The notes: generated from the sequence alone by a model not told the origin. Numbered from the stretch's first letter, positions 32,199 to 44,364 are shown. The stretch is 64,000 bases of DNA from Deinococcus aerophilus (GCF_014647075.1 NZ_BMOM01000002.1:1-64000); one strand, 5' to 3'. Numbers and translations are program-made.

Positions 32199-33345
32199 CG
32201 TGCTGATCGTGGGCGGCGGACCGGTGGGGCTGTTTCTGGGGTGTCTGCTCACGGCGCGCGGCGTGGCCGTGCAGGTTCTGGAAAGCCGCTCCCGGCCCGG
32301 CGGCCATTCCCGCGCCATCGGCATCCATCCACCTGCCCTGGCGGCATTCGGAGACGTGGGCCTGGCCCGGCCCATGCTGGACGCCGGTCTCCCCATTCTG
32401 CGCGGACTGGTCACTGGGGAAAGGGGGGTGCTGGGCGAACTGGACTTCGCCACGCTGGAATCGGGCGCGGCGGCGCACCATCCCTTTGTCCTGTCGCTGC
32501 CGCAGCGGGACACCGAGGCAGTGCTGCGGCGGCGGCTTGCCGAACTCGCACCCGGCGCGTACTGCCCGGGGGTCGAGGTGCAGGAGTTGCACGAGCACGG
32601 CACACAGGTACGCGTGGTGGCCGCTGAGAACGGAGCGCGCCGCGAATTCACCGCCCGCTTCGTGGTGGGGGCCGACGGCTGGCGCAGCCGCGTGCGTGAA
32701 GCGCTGGGGCTGGCCTTTCCGGGCAAGGTCTATCCCGACAAGTACCTGATGGGGGATTTCCCCGACACCACGCCGCTGAACACTACGGCGCTGGTGTCGC
32801 TCACGGCGGGCGGGGTGGTCGAGTCCTTTCCCCTGCCGCGCGGTGGCCGGCGCTGGGTGGTCCACACAGGTTCCACCTTGCACACGGAGGCCACAGCCAG
32901 GGACCTGAGCGCGACAGTTCTGGCACGAACGGGGCTGTATGTGCCGGCCGCCGAGTGTCAGATGCTCAGCGCCTTTGAGGTCCGCCGTCACCGCGTGCCC
33001 CAAATGGTGGTGGGGCGCAGCGTCCTGATTGGAGACGCCGCGCACGTGGTCAGCCCCATCGGAGGACAGGGCATGAATCTGGGCTGGCTGGACGCCGCCG
33101 CGCTGGCCCCACTGCTTGTGCAGGCGCTGGACGGTCCGCAACGGAGCAGCGGCGCGCTGAACCGCTTTGGCCCCGCCCGGCTGCGTTCGGCGCGGGTTGC
33201 CGCCCGGCAGGCCGAGCTGAACATGTCGGCCGGCCGGCCGGTGGGGGCCCGGACGCAGCGCGCGCGCGAGGAGCTGGTCCGGAGCCTGCTCTCGCCGGCC
33301 AGCGCACCGCTGCTCGCGCGGGCCTTCACCATGCAGTGGCTGTGA
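32191..33345 (+). CDS. FAD-dependent monooxygenase (aromatic hydroxylase type)
   Basis: The 384-residue flavoprotein starts at a GTG that overlaps the methyltransferase stop by 8 bases. The dinucleotide motif GGGPVGLFLG is at residues 8-17, VVGADGWRSRVREALG contains the DG motif, and VLIGDAAHVVSPIGGQGMNLG contains the GD motif of class A hydroxylases. It probably hydroxylates the aromatic polyketide to a catechol or quinol. The reading frame is open upstream, but that stretch is the methyltransferase gene in another frame. Confidence 0.9.
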   Translation: MPDVLIVGGGPVGLFLGCLLTARGVAVQVLESRSRPGGHSRAIGIHPPALAAFGDVGLARPMLDAGLPILRGLVTGERGVLGELDFATLESGAAAHHPFVLSLPQRDTEAVLRRRLAELAPGAYCPGVEVQELHEHGTQVRVVAAENGARREFTARFVVGADGWRSRVREALGLAFPGKVYPDKYLMGDFPDTTPLNTTALVSLTAGGVVESFPLPRGGRRWVVHTGSTLHTEATARDLSATVLARTGLYVPAAECQMLSAFEVRRHRVPQMVVGRSVLIGDAAHVVSPIGGQGMNLGWLDAAALAPLLVQALDGPQRSSGALNRFGPARLRSARVAARQAELNMSAGRPVGARTQRAREELVRSLLSPASAPLLARAFTMQWL

Positions 33346-33423
33346 GGCGCGGACGGTAGACTGCCTCCCGCCTGTGGCAGTGGTGACAGGCCGGCATTCT
33401 TCCCCCATGCCCCGAGGTCTGGC

Positions 33424-34719
33424 CTGTCCCGCATTCTGATCGCCTCACAACCCATCGCCGGCCACGTGCTGCCGCTGCTGCCCATTGCCCGCGAACTCGT
33501 GCGGCGCGGACACACCGTCCGCTGGTACACCGGGGCCAAGTACGCCGCGCAGGTACAGGCGACCGGCGCCCGGCTGGAGCCGTTTGTACATGCCCGCGAC
33601 TTCGACGACGCCGCCTTTGGCGCGAGCTTTCCCGGCCGCGACGAGCGGCGCGGCCTGCGCCAGCTGCACTTCGACATCCGGCAGATCTTCATCGGACAGA
33701 TCGAGGCAGGGGTGCAGGACCTGCGCGACCTGCAGGCCCGCTGGCCCGCCGACGCCGTGCTGGCCGACCAGACGCTGGTGGCTGCGCTGCTGCATGCCGA
33801 GCAGGGGGGGCCGCCGTGCGCCCTGCTCGGCGTGCTGCCGCTGGGCATCCAGAGCCGCGACACCGCGCCCTTCGGCCTGGGGCTGGCTCCCTCGGCCACC
33901 ACCTGGGGACGCGGACGCAACCGGGCGCTGCACTGGGCGGCGCAGTCGCTGATCTTCGGGGGCGCCACCCGGGACCTGAACGCGGTCTGCCGGCGGCTGA
34001 ACCTGCCCCCCCGCGCCTTTGCTCCGCCGGTCTCGCCCCACCTGATGCTGCAGCCGACCGTGCCGCAGTTCGAGTACCCACAGAGTGACCTGCCCCCCCA
34101 GCTGCATTTCATCGGACCCCTCACGCCGCCGGCCCCCGCACACGCCGCCCTGCCGCCGTGGTGGCCGGAGATCGTCTCCGGCGGGCGGCCGGTGGTGCTC
34201 GTCACGCAGGGCACCCTGGCCACCGACGCGCGTGAACTCATCGTGCCGACGCTGCGGGCCCTGGCCCACGAACAGGTGCAGGTCATCGCCGCGGGCGTAC
34301 GCGAGCGCCGGGTGCTGGACACGCTGCCGGCCAATGCCCACGCGGCAGCCTTCGTGCCCTTTGACGCCGTGCTGCCACACGTCTCCGTGTACGTGACCAA
34401 CGGGGGCTACGGCGGCGTACAGGCGGCGCTGGCCCACGGCGTTCCGGTGGTGGCGGCCGGCCGCTCCGAGGACAAGACCGAGGTTGCCGCGCGGGTGGCC
34501 CACGCCGGCACGGGGCTGAACCTCAAGACCAGCCGCCCCACCCCCGAACGCCTTCGCCGGGCGGTGCTCGCCGTGCTCGGGAACAGTCCTCAGCGCGTGC
34601 GGGCGGGCGAACTGGGACGCGCGATGCGCGCGCACGACGCCCCCGCCGAGGCCGCCGCGCTGCTCGAGCAGCTGGCCCGCACCGGCCGGCCCGTCACACG
34701 CGCCGCCCTCATGGACTGA
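33424..34719 (+). CDS. MGT/UDP-glycosyltransferase family protein
   Basis: The GT1-type enzyme would transfer a sugar from a nucleotide donor to a small aromatic acceptor. The N-terminal acceptor domain reads RILIASQPIAGHVLPLLP and the C-terminal donor site FVPFDAVLPHVSVYVTNGGY. The start is a problem: GTG 33466 would remove the conserved first strand, and ATG 33407 is out of frame, so I place the start at CTG 33424 with AGG 6 bases upstream. A one-base indel after 33407 is the alternative. It is the fourth gene of the polyketide cluster and overlaps the convergent gene by 11 bases. Confidence 0.8.
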   Translation: MSRILIASQPIAGHVLPLLPIARELVRRGHTVRWYTGAKYAAQVQATGARLEPFVHARDFDDAAFGASFPGRDERRGLRQLHFDIRQIFIGQIEAGVQDLRDLQARWPADAVLADQTLVAALLHAEQGGPPCALLGVLPLGIQSRDTAPFGLGLAPSATTWGRGRNRALHWAAQSLIFGGATRDLNAVCRRLNLPPRAFAPPVSPHLMLQPTVPQFEYPQSDLPPQLHFIGPLTPPAPAHAALPPWWPEIVSGGRPVVLVTQGTLATDARELIVPTLRALAHEQVQVIAAGVRERRVLDTLPANAHAAAFVPFDAVLPHVSVYVTNGGYGGVQAALAHGVPVVAAGRSEDKTEVAARVAHAGTGLNLKTSRPTPERLRRAVLAVLGNSPQRVRAGELGRAMRAHDAPAEAAALLEQLARTGRPVTRAALMD

Positions 34720-35260
34720 TTCCGGCCCGTTGAAGCCGCCCGCGCACACTGCGCTGCAGCAGAGCCGGGTACAGATGCACCGGCACGGTCGTCAGCAGCA
34801 GCCAGCCGGCCGTATCGGGGGCCCCCCACCCGGCAAACCCCCCGCTCAGGGCCACGCAGACCAGCGCAAGCAGCAGGTGGCTGTATTCCGCCTCGCGGGT
34901 GGAGTGTTCGAGCCGGCGCAGGGACGCCCGGGTACCGTCAAAGCCCCGGGCGCGCTGCCGCACCCGCTCCCAGCCCACGGTACGCAGCAGCGTCCCGAAG
35001 GCACGCACGCCCAGGCGCTGATACAGCGCGTCCTCCCACCCGTGAACATGGAACCACCCTCCCCTCAGGCCCGGGCGGGCCGTGTGCAGCAGGTACAGCG
35101 CCCACCACATCAGCAGCACCTGAAGGCCCAGCACGAAGCCCAGGTGGTGAATCCCCATCACCCGGCCCCAGACCCAGGCCGCGCCGACCAGCGGCAGCGC
35201 GGCCAGCGCGACCCGGCCCCACGCCGCAGCCCCCCGGGTCCGGGCTCCATGCCCGACCAT
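34709..35260 (-). CDS. Membrane protein resembling CrtO-type glycosyl-carotenoid acyltransferase
   Basis: The 183-residue protein has four hydrophobic segments. Two patterns recall the glycosyl-4,4'-diaponeurosporenoate acyltransferase family: [15 protein letters not shown] and the pair [11 protein letters not shown] ... [17 protein letters not shown], which parallels the ETRRAEL and QRYNRPRL signatures of those proteins. This is pattern memory, not a search. Its ATG directly follows the stop of the MacB-like permease gene (TAAATG). An acylated glycolipid or carotenoid is a possible product; the function is uncertain. Confidence 0.6.
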   Translation of the reverse strand: MVGHGARTRGAAAWGRVALAALPLVGAAWVWGRVMGIHHLGFVLGLQVLLMWWALYLLHTARPGLRGGWFHVHGWEDALYQRLGVRAFGTLLRTVGWERVRQRARGFDGTRASLRRLEHSTREAEYSHLLLALVCVALSGGFAGWGAPDTAGWLLLTTVPVHLYPALLQRSVRGRLQRAGISP

Positions 35261-36433
35261 TTACGGCCGGTCCAGGGCGGCCGTGACCGACCGGCGACCG
35301 GCGTTGTGGGCCGGAAACACGCCGGCCAGCAGGCCCAGGGCCAGGGCGACCACCAGGGCCAGCAACGCCAGGCGGGGGGTCAGGGCCGCCGCGTCAATGC
35401 CCGCCAGATGCCGGGTGTATACATTGACGGCCCGGACCCCCAGCAGGCTCAGGCCCAGGCCGGCCACCCCTGCGGCCGCGGAGAGCAGCAGCGTCTCGGT
35501 CAGGACCAGCGCCCGCACGAAGGCCGGGCGCGCCCCGATGGCCCGCAGCGTCCCGAATTCGCGGGTGCGCTCGAACACACCCATCATCACCGTGTTCACC
35601 ACCGACAGCCCACCCACGAGCAGCGCGATCACCGACAGCGCCCCGCTGAGCACGTCCGCGCTGCGCAGCACCTTGCCCACCGTTCCCAGCAGCTCTGCGC
35701 GGGTGCTGACCGTCAGGCCCTGTGGTCCCAGACGCGCGTTCAGGACGGCGGCGACCTGCCCGGCCTCGGCGGGGCGGCGCAGACTGACCGCCACGAGCGA
35801 CAATTGATCTCCCGCTCCGAAGGCACGCTGCACGCTGTCCAGCGGCAGAAAGGTGAAGGTATCGGTCAGGGTGTTTCCGGCCTGCAGAATGCCCACCACG
35901 CGGGCGCGGCTGCGGCGGTTGACGGCCAGAGTGTCTCCCACGGTCAGCCCCAGGTTCTGGGCGGCGCGGGCACCCAGCACCGCCACGTCCTGCCCCTCAT
36001 CCCCCGGGCCCAGCAGGCGCCCGCGCTGAATACGTACCCCCGTGAACACCGCCCCGATACCCGAAGCGGCCGGCAGGCCGTAGAACACCGCACTCTGGGC
36101 CGGGTCCAGAGACTGGCGCAGGCTGACCGCCACCGGCAGCAGGGTCTTCAGGCCCAGTTCCCCGGAGACGGCGCGCAAGTCGTCCAGCACCGCCGGGTCC
36201 AGGTCGGCGCGCGGCAACAAGTTGGGGGCCGATCCCACCGTCCGCGTCACCTGCAGGTCGGGGCCCACGCTGCCGAACACATCGGAGAAGACTCCACGCA
36301 GGCCCTCGCCCAGCGCCAGAAAGACCACCATGCTGCCCAGGGCCACCGCCAGCCCCAGCGCGGTCAGGGCGGCGCGCACCGGCCGGCGCAGCAGGCCCAG
36401 CGCGGCCAGCCGCCACAGGTCACCCGGCCTCAC
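35261..36433 (-). CDS. MacB/FtsX-type ABC transporter permease
   Basis: The 390-residue protein has one N-terminal membrane helix ([20 protein letters not shown]), a periplasmic MacB core domain, and three C-terminal helices around [25 protein letters not shown], the FtsX-family cytoplasmic loop. GTG 36433 was chosen because GGAG lies 5 bases upstream. Such permeases act in lipoprotein or macrolide export as mechanotransmission devices with a LolD/MacB ATPase, and none is encoded nearby. It is coupled to the CrtO-like gene. A TACCCT on the minus strand (36529-36534) is a possible -10. Confidence 0.85.
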   Translation of the reverse strand: MRPGDLWRLAALGLLRRPVRAALTALGLAVALGSMVVFLALGEGLRGVFSDVFGSVGPDLQVTRTVGSAPNLLPRADLDPAVLDDLRAVSGELGLKTLLPVAVSLRQSLDPAQSAVFYGLPAASGIGAVFTGVRIQRGRLLGPGDEGQDVAVLGARAAQNLGLTVGDTLAVNRRSRARVVGILQAGNTLTDTFTFLPLDSVQRAFGAGDQLSLVAVSLRRPAEAGQVAAVLNARLGPQGLTVSTRAELLGTVGKVLRSADVLSGALSVIALLVGGLSVVNTVMMGVFERTREFGTLRAIGARPAFVRALVLTETLLLSAAAGVAGLGLSLLGVRAVNVYTRHLAGIDAAALTPRLALLALVVALALGLLAGVFPAHNAGRRSVTAALDRP

Positions 36434-36597
36434 GCGGACTCCGGCCGGACGGAGGTGGGGGGCTGCCGCTTCACAACGGAGGGAACACGAAACACAGACG
36501 GACACACAGCAGCCGGATCACGAACGCAGGGTAGCGTCCCGAACATGAGGGGCCGCCATGTTCGCTGCCGTGGGCGGCCCAGTGCATCCAGGCCCCG

Positions 36598-36638
36598 CGC
36601 ATCCGGGTGCAGCGCGTCCGGGTGCAGCGCGTCCGTGT

Positions 36639-36657
<19 letters not shown>
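36598..36657 (-). repeat. Four tandem copies of a 15-bp unit across a stop codon
   Basis: Units at 36598-36612, 36613-36627, 36628-36642 and 36643-36657 share the core GCGCGTCCG followed by a variable GTGCA-type end. The unit is a multiple of three and the repeat runs through the TGA of the SIS-domain gene. A more degenerate copy lies just to the left. Confidence 0.85.
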
Positions 36658-37678
<1,021 letters not shown>

Positions 37679-37682
<4 letters not shown>

Positions 37683-38920
37683 GCGTGACACTCCGGCAGG
37701 GGCATGGGCCGCCCGCCGACATACACGGCCCGGACACCCAGGTCGGCGTCGAGGACCACCATATCGGCGCGCCGCTGCGGCTCCAGCACGCCCCGGTCGC
37801 TCAGGCCCAGCGAGCGGGCGGGCACCGCGCTCAGCATGCGGCTGGCCTCGGGAAGCGGCACGCCCGCCTGCACGGCGTTGCGCAGGGCCACGTCCAGGGT
37901 CAGCACGCTGCCCGCGATGGTTCCGTCGGCCAGGGTCGCGCGGCCCCCGCGGACCATCACGGTCTGGCCGCCCAGTTCGCTCTCGCCGTCGCCCAGACCG
38001 GTGGCACGCATGGCGTCCGAGACCAGGGTCACGCGCTCCGGGGCGGCGGCGCGGGCAAGCAAAAAGGCGGTGGGGTCCACGTGGATTCCGTCCAGGATGA
38101 TCTCCATGAAGGCGTGGGGGTCGGCGAGCAGGGCGCCGGGCACACCGGGGGTCCGGCCCTCGATGCCGCCCATCGCGTTGAACAGGTGCGTGGCACAGCT
38201 CGTGGCGCCCGCTGCCTGCAGGGCCTGCAAGAAGGCCGTGACGGTCGGGGCGTCTGCCCGCGTGTGCCCGATACCGATGCGCACGCCCTGGGCCGCCAGC
38301 GCCAGCGCCGCGTCCAGCGCCCCGGGCAGCTCCGGGGCCAGGGTCACGGCCCGCACCACGCCGAGGGCGATCACTTCGGCGATCAGGTGGGGCAGCGGCG
38401 ACAGGGGACACGCGGGCTGGGCCCCCAGCCGCCCCGGACTGATGAACGGGCCTTCCAGATGGGCGCCCGGCACGTCGGCTCCGCCCGGCACGCCCTCGTC
38501 CATGATCTCGCGGACGCCGCGCAACGCCCCGATCACCGCGTCCCAGGGGTGCGTGATGGTGGTGGGCAGCAGCGTGGTGGTGCCGTGCAGGGCATGAAAC
38601 CGGGCCACCCGCCGGACTGCGGCCGCGCCGTCCATGGTGTCTGCGCCGCCGCCGCCGTGGACATGGGCGTCGATAAAACCCGGCAGAATCAGCCGGTCCG
38701 TGGGTGCCTCGGGATCGGGCGTGATGTGGTCAATGCGGTCCGTGAAGGCCACGCGGCCCGCCAGCCACGCGCCCGAGGGCAACAGGACCTGTCCGGCCAG
38801 CGTGCGCGGCGCGGGGGGCCGCCGCCCTTCCCGGCCGGGGACCGCGGGCGGATCTGACCGGAAGGGCCGGGACCCGGAAGCGGCGCGGCGGACGGAGCTG
38901 AAAACGGCACCTGTGGTCAT
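37679..38920 (-). CDS. nagA: N-acetylglucosamine-6-phosphate deacetylase
   Basis: The 413-residue amidohydrolase removes acetate from GlcNAc-6-phosphate in cell-wall or chitin sugar recycling. Typical motifs are present: FIDAHVHGGGG, HLEGPFISPGRLGA with its metal Glu, IGIGHTRAD, THLFNAMGG and LVSDAMRATG with the catalytic Asp. GGAG lies 6 bases before the ATG, so about 38 extra basic residues at the N-terminus seem to be translated. A 27-base inverted repeat lies 30 bases upstream. It is the first gene of a two-gene operon. Confidence 0.94.
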
Positions 38921-38949
38921 GGGAATCTCCTGCAGGACTTTGAAAATGA

Positions 38950-38976
38950 GTCCACATCACTGTAGGAGGTGTGGAC
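38950..38976 (-). promoter_or_regulatory. Inverted repeat upstream of nagA, candidate operator
   Basis: GTCCACATC and GGTGTGGAC (9-bp arms, one mismatch) flank a 9-base centre. On the minus strand the centre contains TACAGT, which fits a -10 hexamer, so a repressor bound here would cover the promoter. A GntR- or DeoR-type amino-sugar regulator is plausible, but no regulator gene is adjacent. Confidence 0.5.
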
Positions 38977-39086
38977 GATTTTTTCCACTCCTGCACGCCG
39001 TGCCGGACGTACCCGCGGCCTGAATGGAGGGCACCCTCCAGGAAACACCGCACATCCTGGACACCGACCGGGCCGAATCCGCCAGA

Positions 39087-40241
39087 ATGGGCCGCGACAT
39101 GGCCGCTTCCCGAAAGACCAAGACCTCCAAAGCCGCCGCTCCTGAACCACAGGACTCGGTCCTCATCGCCCACCTGCGCCGTCTGGTCGAGGCCACCGGC
39201 CCCAGCGGTTCCGAGGAGGACGTGGTGCGCCTGATCGTGGAGGCGGCCCGGCCCCTGGCCGACGAGCTGAGCGTGGACGCCTTCGGCAACGTGGTGGCCA
39301 CCCGCCACGCGGCCCAGCCCGGCGCGCGGCGCTGCGTCATCTCGGCCCACATGGACGAGATCGGGTTCCGGGTCCGGCAGATTGATCCGAACGGATTTCT
39401 GCGGCTGGAGAAGGTGGGCGGCATGGACGACCGCATCCTGCTCGCCCAGCGGCTGTGGGTCCGCACCGAAAACCAGCGTCTGCTGGGTGTGATCGGCACC
39501 CGAAGCGCCCACCTGCTCACCGACGCCGACCGCTCGGCCCTGGTGCCCACGACGCAGCTGTACGTGGACATCGGAGCGCGCAGCGCACAGCAGGCCGCCG
39601 AGATGGGCGTGCAGATGGGCGACCCTGCCGGCTTCGTGGGCAGCCTGGAGGAACTCGGCCGCGGCAGCGGGCGCTACACCGCGCACGCCCTGGACGACCG
39701 GGCCGGGTGCGCGGCGCTGCTCACCGTGCTGGAGGGCTACCGCGACGCGCCCCCGCCCGTGACGCTGGTGGCGGTCTTCTCGGTGCAGGAGGAGGTGGGC
39801 CTGCGCGGCGTTCAGGCGCTGGCGCGTCACCTGCAGGCCGATGTGGCCCTGGCCCTGGACATGACGGCGGCGGACGACACCCCCGAACTCGGAACGGCGC
39901 ACCTGTGCCTGGGCGCCGGCCCCACGGTCAAGATCATGGACAATTCCACCCTGGCCCACCCGGCGGTCCGGCGCGGCCTGATGGAGGTGGCCCGGCAACA
40001 GAACCTCAGCGTGCAGCCGGAACTTCTGCGCGGCATCGGCACCGATGCGGGTGCGCTGCAGTACCTGGGCGGCGGGGTTGCGGCGGGGGCCGTCTCGGTG
40101 GTCAACCGCTACACCCACAGCCCGGTCGAGGTCCTCGACGAGCGGGACCTGGAAGAAGCCGTTGACCTGCTGCGCGGCTTCCTGAGCGCTCTGCCCGGGC
40201 TGGACCTGGGATTCCTGCCCCCGGACACGGCCGGAGAGTAA
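39087..40241 (+). CDS. M42 family metallopeptidase (glutamyl aminopeptidase/cellulase M type)
   Basis: The M42 protein (384 residues from this start) has the binuclear-metal set: His in SAHMDEIGF, Asp in HALDDRAGC, the catalytic Glu pair in VQEEVGLRG, Asp in LALDMTAADDTPE and His in NRYTHSPVE. ATG 39087 or ATG 39099 are both possible; neither has a Shine-Dalgarno sequence. These enzymes form tetrahedral dodecamers that trim peptides in the cytoplasm. It is divergent from nagA and seems unrelated to it. Confidence 0.9.
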   Translation: MGRDMAASRKTKTSKAAAPEPQDSVLIAHLRRLVEATGPSGSEEDVVRLIVEAARPLADELSVDAFGNVVATRHAAQPGARRCVISAHMDEIGFRVRQIDPNGFLRLEKVGGMDDRILLAQRLWVRTENQRLLGVIGTRSAHLLTDADRSALVPTTQLYVDIGARSAQQAAEMGVQMGDPAGFVGSLEELGRGSGRYTAHALDDRAGCAALLTVLEGYRDAPPPVTLVAVFSVQEEVGLRGVQALARHLQADVALALDMTAADDTPELGTAHLCLGAGPTVKIMDNSTLAHPAVRRGLMEVARQQNLSVQPELLRGIGTDAGALQYLGGGVAAGAVSVVNRYTHSPVEVLDERDLEEAVDLLRGFLSALPGLDLGFLPPDTAGE

Positions 40242-40286
40242 ACACGACGCTGCCGGCGTGCGGGGCCCACGGCCACCCCACGCCGC

Positions 40287-41327
40287 CTAACTTTTGCTGG
40301 GGTCTTTTCCGTCCTGGGCCGGGGGCGTCGCCGGGAGGCCCAGCTCGTTGAATTCGCGCTCGGCCTCCCGCTTGATGGGGTTGGAGCGGGTGAGCAGCCC
40401 CTCCGCGGCACGGCCCGGCACAGCCCGGTCACCGGGTGTAGCGGCAGGGAGCAGACGGTTGCCCAGCGCCAGCACGTCGGCGGTGAGCTGCGGGGCGAGC
40501 GCCTGGGCGTGCTTCAGCAGCCACGCCGGCCCCCCGATCATGGCCTCGGCGTCGCCGCGCACCACGGCGTCCACCATACGCCGGGCGGCCACCTCGGCGT
40601 CCAGGGACAGAAACGGCAGGTTGTCCACGGTGGCGAACAGGGCGTATTCCCGCCGGTGCTGGCCCTTGACCTGGGCCTGCCGGGGACTGCCGGTGCGCAC
40701 CACCGTCGGACACACCGTCGTGACCGTGACACCCTCGCGGGCCAGTTCGGCGCGGAACGCCTGTCCCAGACCGGTCAGGGCAAATTTGCTGAAGCTGTAG
40801 GAGGCGAGGTGGGGCACGGCCACCTTACCCCCCACCGAGGACACCATCAGCACCCGGCCCCGGCGACGGCGCAGTTCGGGCAGTGCGGCGCGGGTCAGAC
40901 GCAGCGGCGCGAAGGCATTGACCTCCATGATGTCGCGGAAGTCCGCCTCGGTGATGTTTGCCAGCGGTCCGGTCTGGATCAGGCCCGCGTTGTTCACGAG
41001 CACGTCCAGGCGGCCGTGAGACCGAACCGCCTCTGCTACAGCTCGGTGCAGGTCAGCCTCACGGGTCACGTCACCGGTGACGGTCTGCACCCGGTCGCCC
41101 GCCGCCAGCCGAGCGGCGGCCCAGTCCAGGTCGGCGGCGGTGCGGGCCATCAGGGTGACCCGGGCTCCACGCGCCAGAAACTCGGCGGCCAGCGCCAGTC
41201 CCAGCCCGCGCGAGCCCCCGGTGATCAGCACGCTCTTCTCCGCCAGATCGTAGGCGGGGGTGGCCTGCCGCCGCAGGGCGAGGGCCAGGACGGCGGTGGC
41301 CAGAAGCAGACGTTTGGGAACTCGCAT
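40287..41327 (-). CDS. SDR family NAD(P)-dependent oxidoreductase with N-terminal membrane anchor
   Basis: The 346-residue protein begins with a short hydrophobic stretch ([12 protein letters not shown]) and then a classical SDR domain: [12 protein letters not shown] at about 37-48, NNAG near 114, and Ser ... Tyr-SFSK around residues 165-182. A C-terminal extension of about 80 residues ([19 protein letters not shown]) is typical of DltE-like membrane-associated SDRs. The substrate is unknown; lipid or retinoid-type carbonyls are reduced by relatives. Confidence 0.85.
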   Translation of the reverse strand: MRVPKRLLLATAVLALALRRQATPAYDLAEKSVLITGGSRGLGLALAAEFLARGARVTLMARTAADLDWAAARLAAGDRVQTVTGDVTREADLHRAVAEAVRSHGRLDVLVNNAGLIQTGPLANITEADFRDIMEVNAFAPLRLTRAALPELRRRRGRVLMVSSVGGKVAVPHLASYSFSKFALTGLGQAFRAELAREGVTVTTVCPTVVRTGSPRQAQVKGQHRREYALFATVDNLPFLSLDAEVAARRMVDAVVRGDAEAMIGGPAWLLKHAQALAPQLTADVLALGNRLLPAATPGDRAVPGRAAEGLLTRSNPIKREAEREFNELGLPATPPAQDGKDPSKS

Positions 41328-41457
41328 GGCCCGTATTGTGGAGATCCGGCGAACGGGCGGTTGATCATCTAAAGGGCGGCTCAACGCGGCCTCAGACCGG
41401 GAAGGGCCCGGTCCCGCAGAGGCCCAAGTCCAGCGGAGACCCCGGTGCGGCACACGG

Positions 41458-42112
41458 TCAGCCCAGCGGCAGGTCTTCCAGATGGGTCAGCCAGTCCAGC
41501 GGATGGTCGTAGACTGCCACCGCTTCCTCCAGCCGTGAATCGCCGCCGCAGCGCAGGGCGAGCGTGTCCACCCCGCTGCGGCGCGCACTCTCGATGTCGT
41601 AGGGCGTGTCGCCCACCATCAGGACCTCACCGGGCGACAGGCCCAGTTTGTTCAGCGCGGCCCGCACGATGTCGGGGGCCGGCTTGGAGTCCTCCTCGTC
41701 GGAGGCGGTGGTGCGCTCGGGCAACAGGTCGGCCACGTCCGCGCGGTCCAGCAGACTCTGGACGACGCTCTCTTCTCCCGAGGTCCCCACGATCAGCTTC
41801 AGCCCCTTGCGGCGCAGGGCCTCGACCAGCTCGCGTGCCCCCGGCTGCGGGCGCACATTCGGCAGCTCTCCCCGCTGAAAATGGTCCTGCCAACCCTGGC
41901 TGAGGCGCTCGTACTGCGGGGTGCCCGCCTCCACGCCGGTCAGCCGGGGAACCAGCTGGTCCCCCCCCCATGCCGATCAGCGGGCGCACCTCATCAAAAT
42001 GCAGCGTGAAGCCCCCGTCCATAAAGGCGCGCACCCACGCGCGGGCATGGGCATCGTTGCTGTCCACCAGCGTGCCGTCCAGATCCAGAATCACTCCACG
42101 GTAAGGCGCCAT
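41458..42112 (-). pseudogene. HAD-superfamily phosphatase/beta-phosphoglucomutase-like, frameshifted in a G-tract
   Basis: From ATG 42112 the reading [17 protein letters not shown] gives the HAD nucleophile motif, and reading continues to PLIGMGG. A run of nine C on the plus strand (41961-41969) then shifts the frame. Removing one base lets it continue as [18 protein letters not shown], with motif II IVGTSG and motif IV MVGDTPYDIE, to a stop at 41458. The joined product is about 217 residues, a normal length for a small HAD phosphatase. Error, phase variation or decay are all possible. Confidence 0.75.
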
Positions 42113-42209
42113 GCCCTCCAGGCTAAGGGTCCCGTGCGGGACGAGGGGTTAGGCCCACTTGACCGGGACTTCACACCAGGATTGCCCCACACCAGGACAG
42201 GAACCAACG

Positions 42210-42241
42210 GCCGCGCCGTCCCCGGCGGAGAACGGCGCGGC
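42210..42241 (-). terminator. GC-rich hairpin after the alcohol dehydrogenase gene
   Basis: GCCGCGCCGT (42210-42219) and ACGGCGCGGC (42232-42241) form a perfect 10-bp stem with a 12-base loop, 15 bases past the stop of the minus-strand gene. There is no T-tract, so it may be a weak or Rho-assisted end. Confidence 0.35.
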
Positions 42242-42256
42242 ACGGTCCAGCCCGGC

Positions 42257-43431
<1,175 letters not shown>

Positions 43432-43435
<4 letters not shown>

Positions 43436-44199
43436 GCCTGGCCTCCCCGGCCTGCGTTCTGACCGGAGGACCCGGCCCGCCCGCTGCTCTGCCCCTGCGT
43501 GGTGGGATGAAACCCGAGTTCCTGTTCGCGTTTGAAGCGCATCAGGTCGTCGCGCAGCTGCTGCGACGGCTCCTGCCCGGCGATGCGTGCCACCAGGGCG
43601 CCGACGCTGCCGCCCGGCGGACGGTACGTAAGGCGCACGATCACCTCGGTGCCGCGGTCCCCGGGGGCGGGGCGAAACAGCACCTCGCCGCTGTTCTCGA
43701 CCGCCGCGCCGGGCAGGGAACGCCACGCGATGCGGCGGCCCGGCTGATCGGCCGTCATCTCGGCCTCCCAGCTCACCTCACCGCCCGCATACCCGGCGGG
43801 GGCCTGAACGGTCCAGCGCGAGCGGCGCTCGTCGAGCACCTCCACCCGCTTCAGGTGCTTCATCAGCCTCGGCAGGCCGGCAAAGTCGCGCCATATGGCA
43901 TACAGCTCGTCTGCGGGTTTGCCCACGGTCACGGCGTCGCCGACCAGCACATCGCCGTCCTCGTTCTGCCGGACCTTGAAGGCAGTCGCGACCGGGCTGC
44001 TGCCCGTGACCGCCACCGCAGTCAGTCCCGCGCCCAGGCCGCCCAGCACCAGCCGCTGCCACGCCGAACCGCCGCGCAGGCCCGCCGTGAGGAGAAAGAC
44101 TCCCAGCGCCCCGACCACTCCGCGCTCGACCGCGGGCATGTGGGCCCCGGTGCTGCGGCGCCCCGGCGGAACGACCCGGCCCGACCCGGAAGGCGTCAC
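43432..44199 (-). CDS. SRPBCC (START-like) family protein with N-terminal membrane segment
   Basis: The 255-residue protein has two hydrophobic stretches in the first 70 residues and then a cyclase/dehydrase-type SRPBCC domain ([20 protein letters not shown] through [19 protein letters not shown]). The C-terminal 30 residues are Gly/Ser/Gln-rich. Such proteins are frequently linked to zinc alcohol dehydrogenases, as here, but their ligand is unknown. GTG 44199 has GAGG upstream. Confidence 0.82.
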
Positions 44200-44364
44200 T
44201 GGACCTCACCGACCTGTAGGTATGACATCGTTCCATTTGGGCGGCGGGGCCACGGCGCAAAGGTCGGGCAGTTCACCAACTCAGCGCCGGCTCAAGAAAA
44301 GGTGACGAAGCCGTGATCTGCGTCCTCATTCACCATGATTCCATCACGGCCACCCTCAGACACG

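Noticed and set aside
32068..33408. Minus-strand frame opposite the FAD monooxygenase
   Set aside because: The antisense of a gene with complete flavin motifs; it has low-complexity composition.
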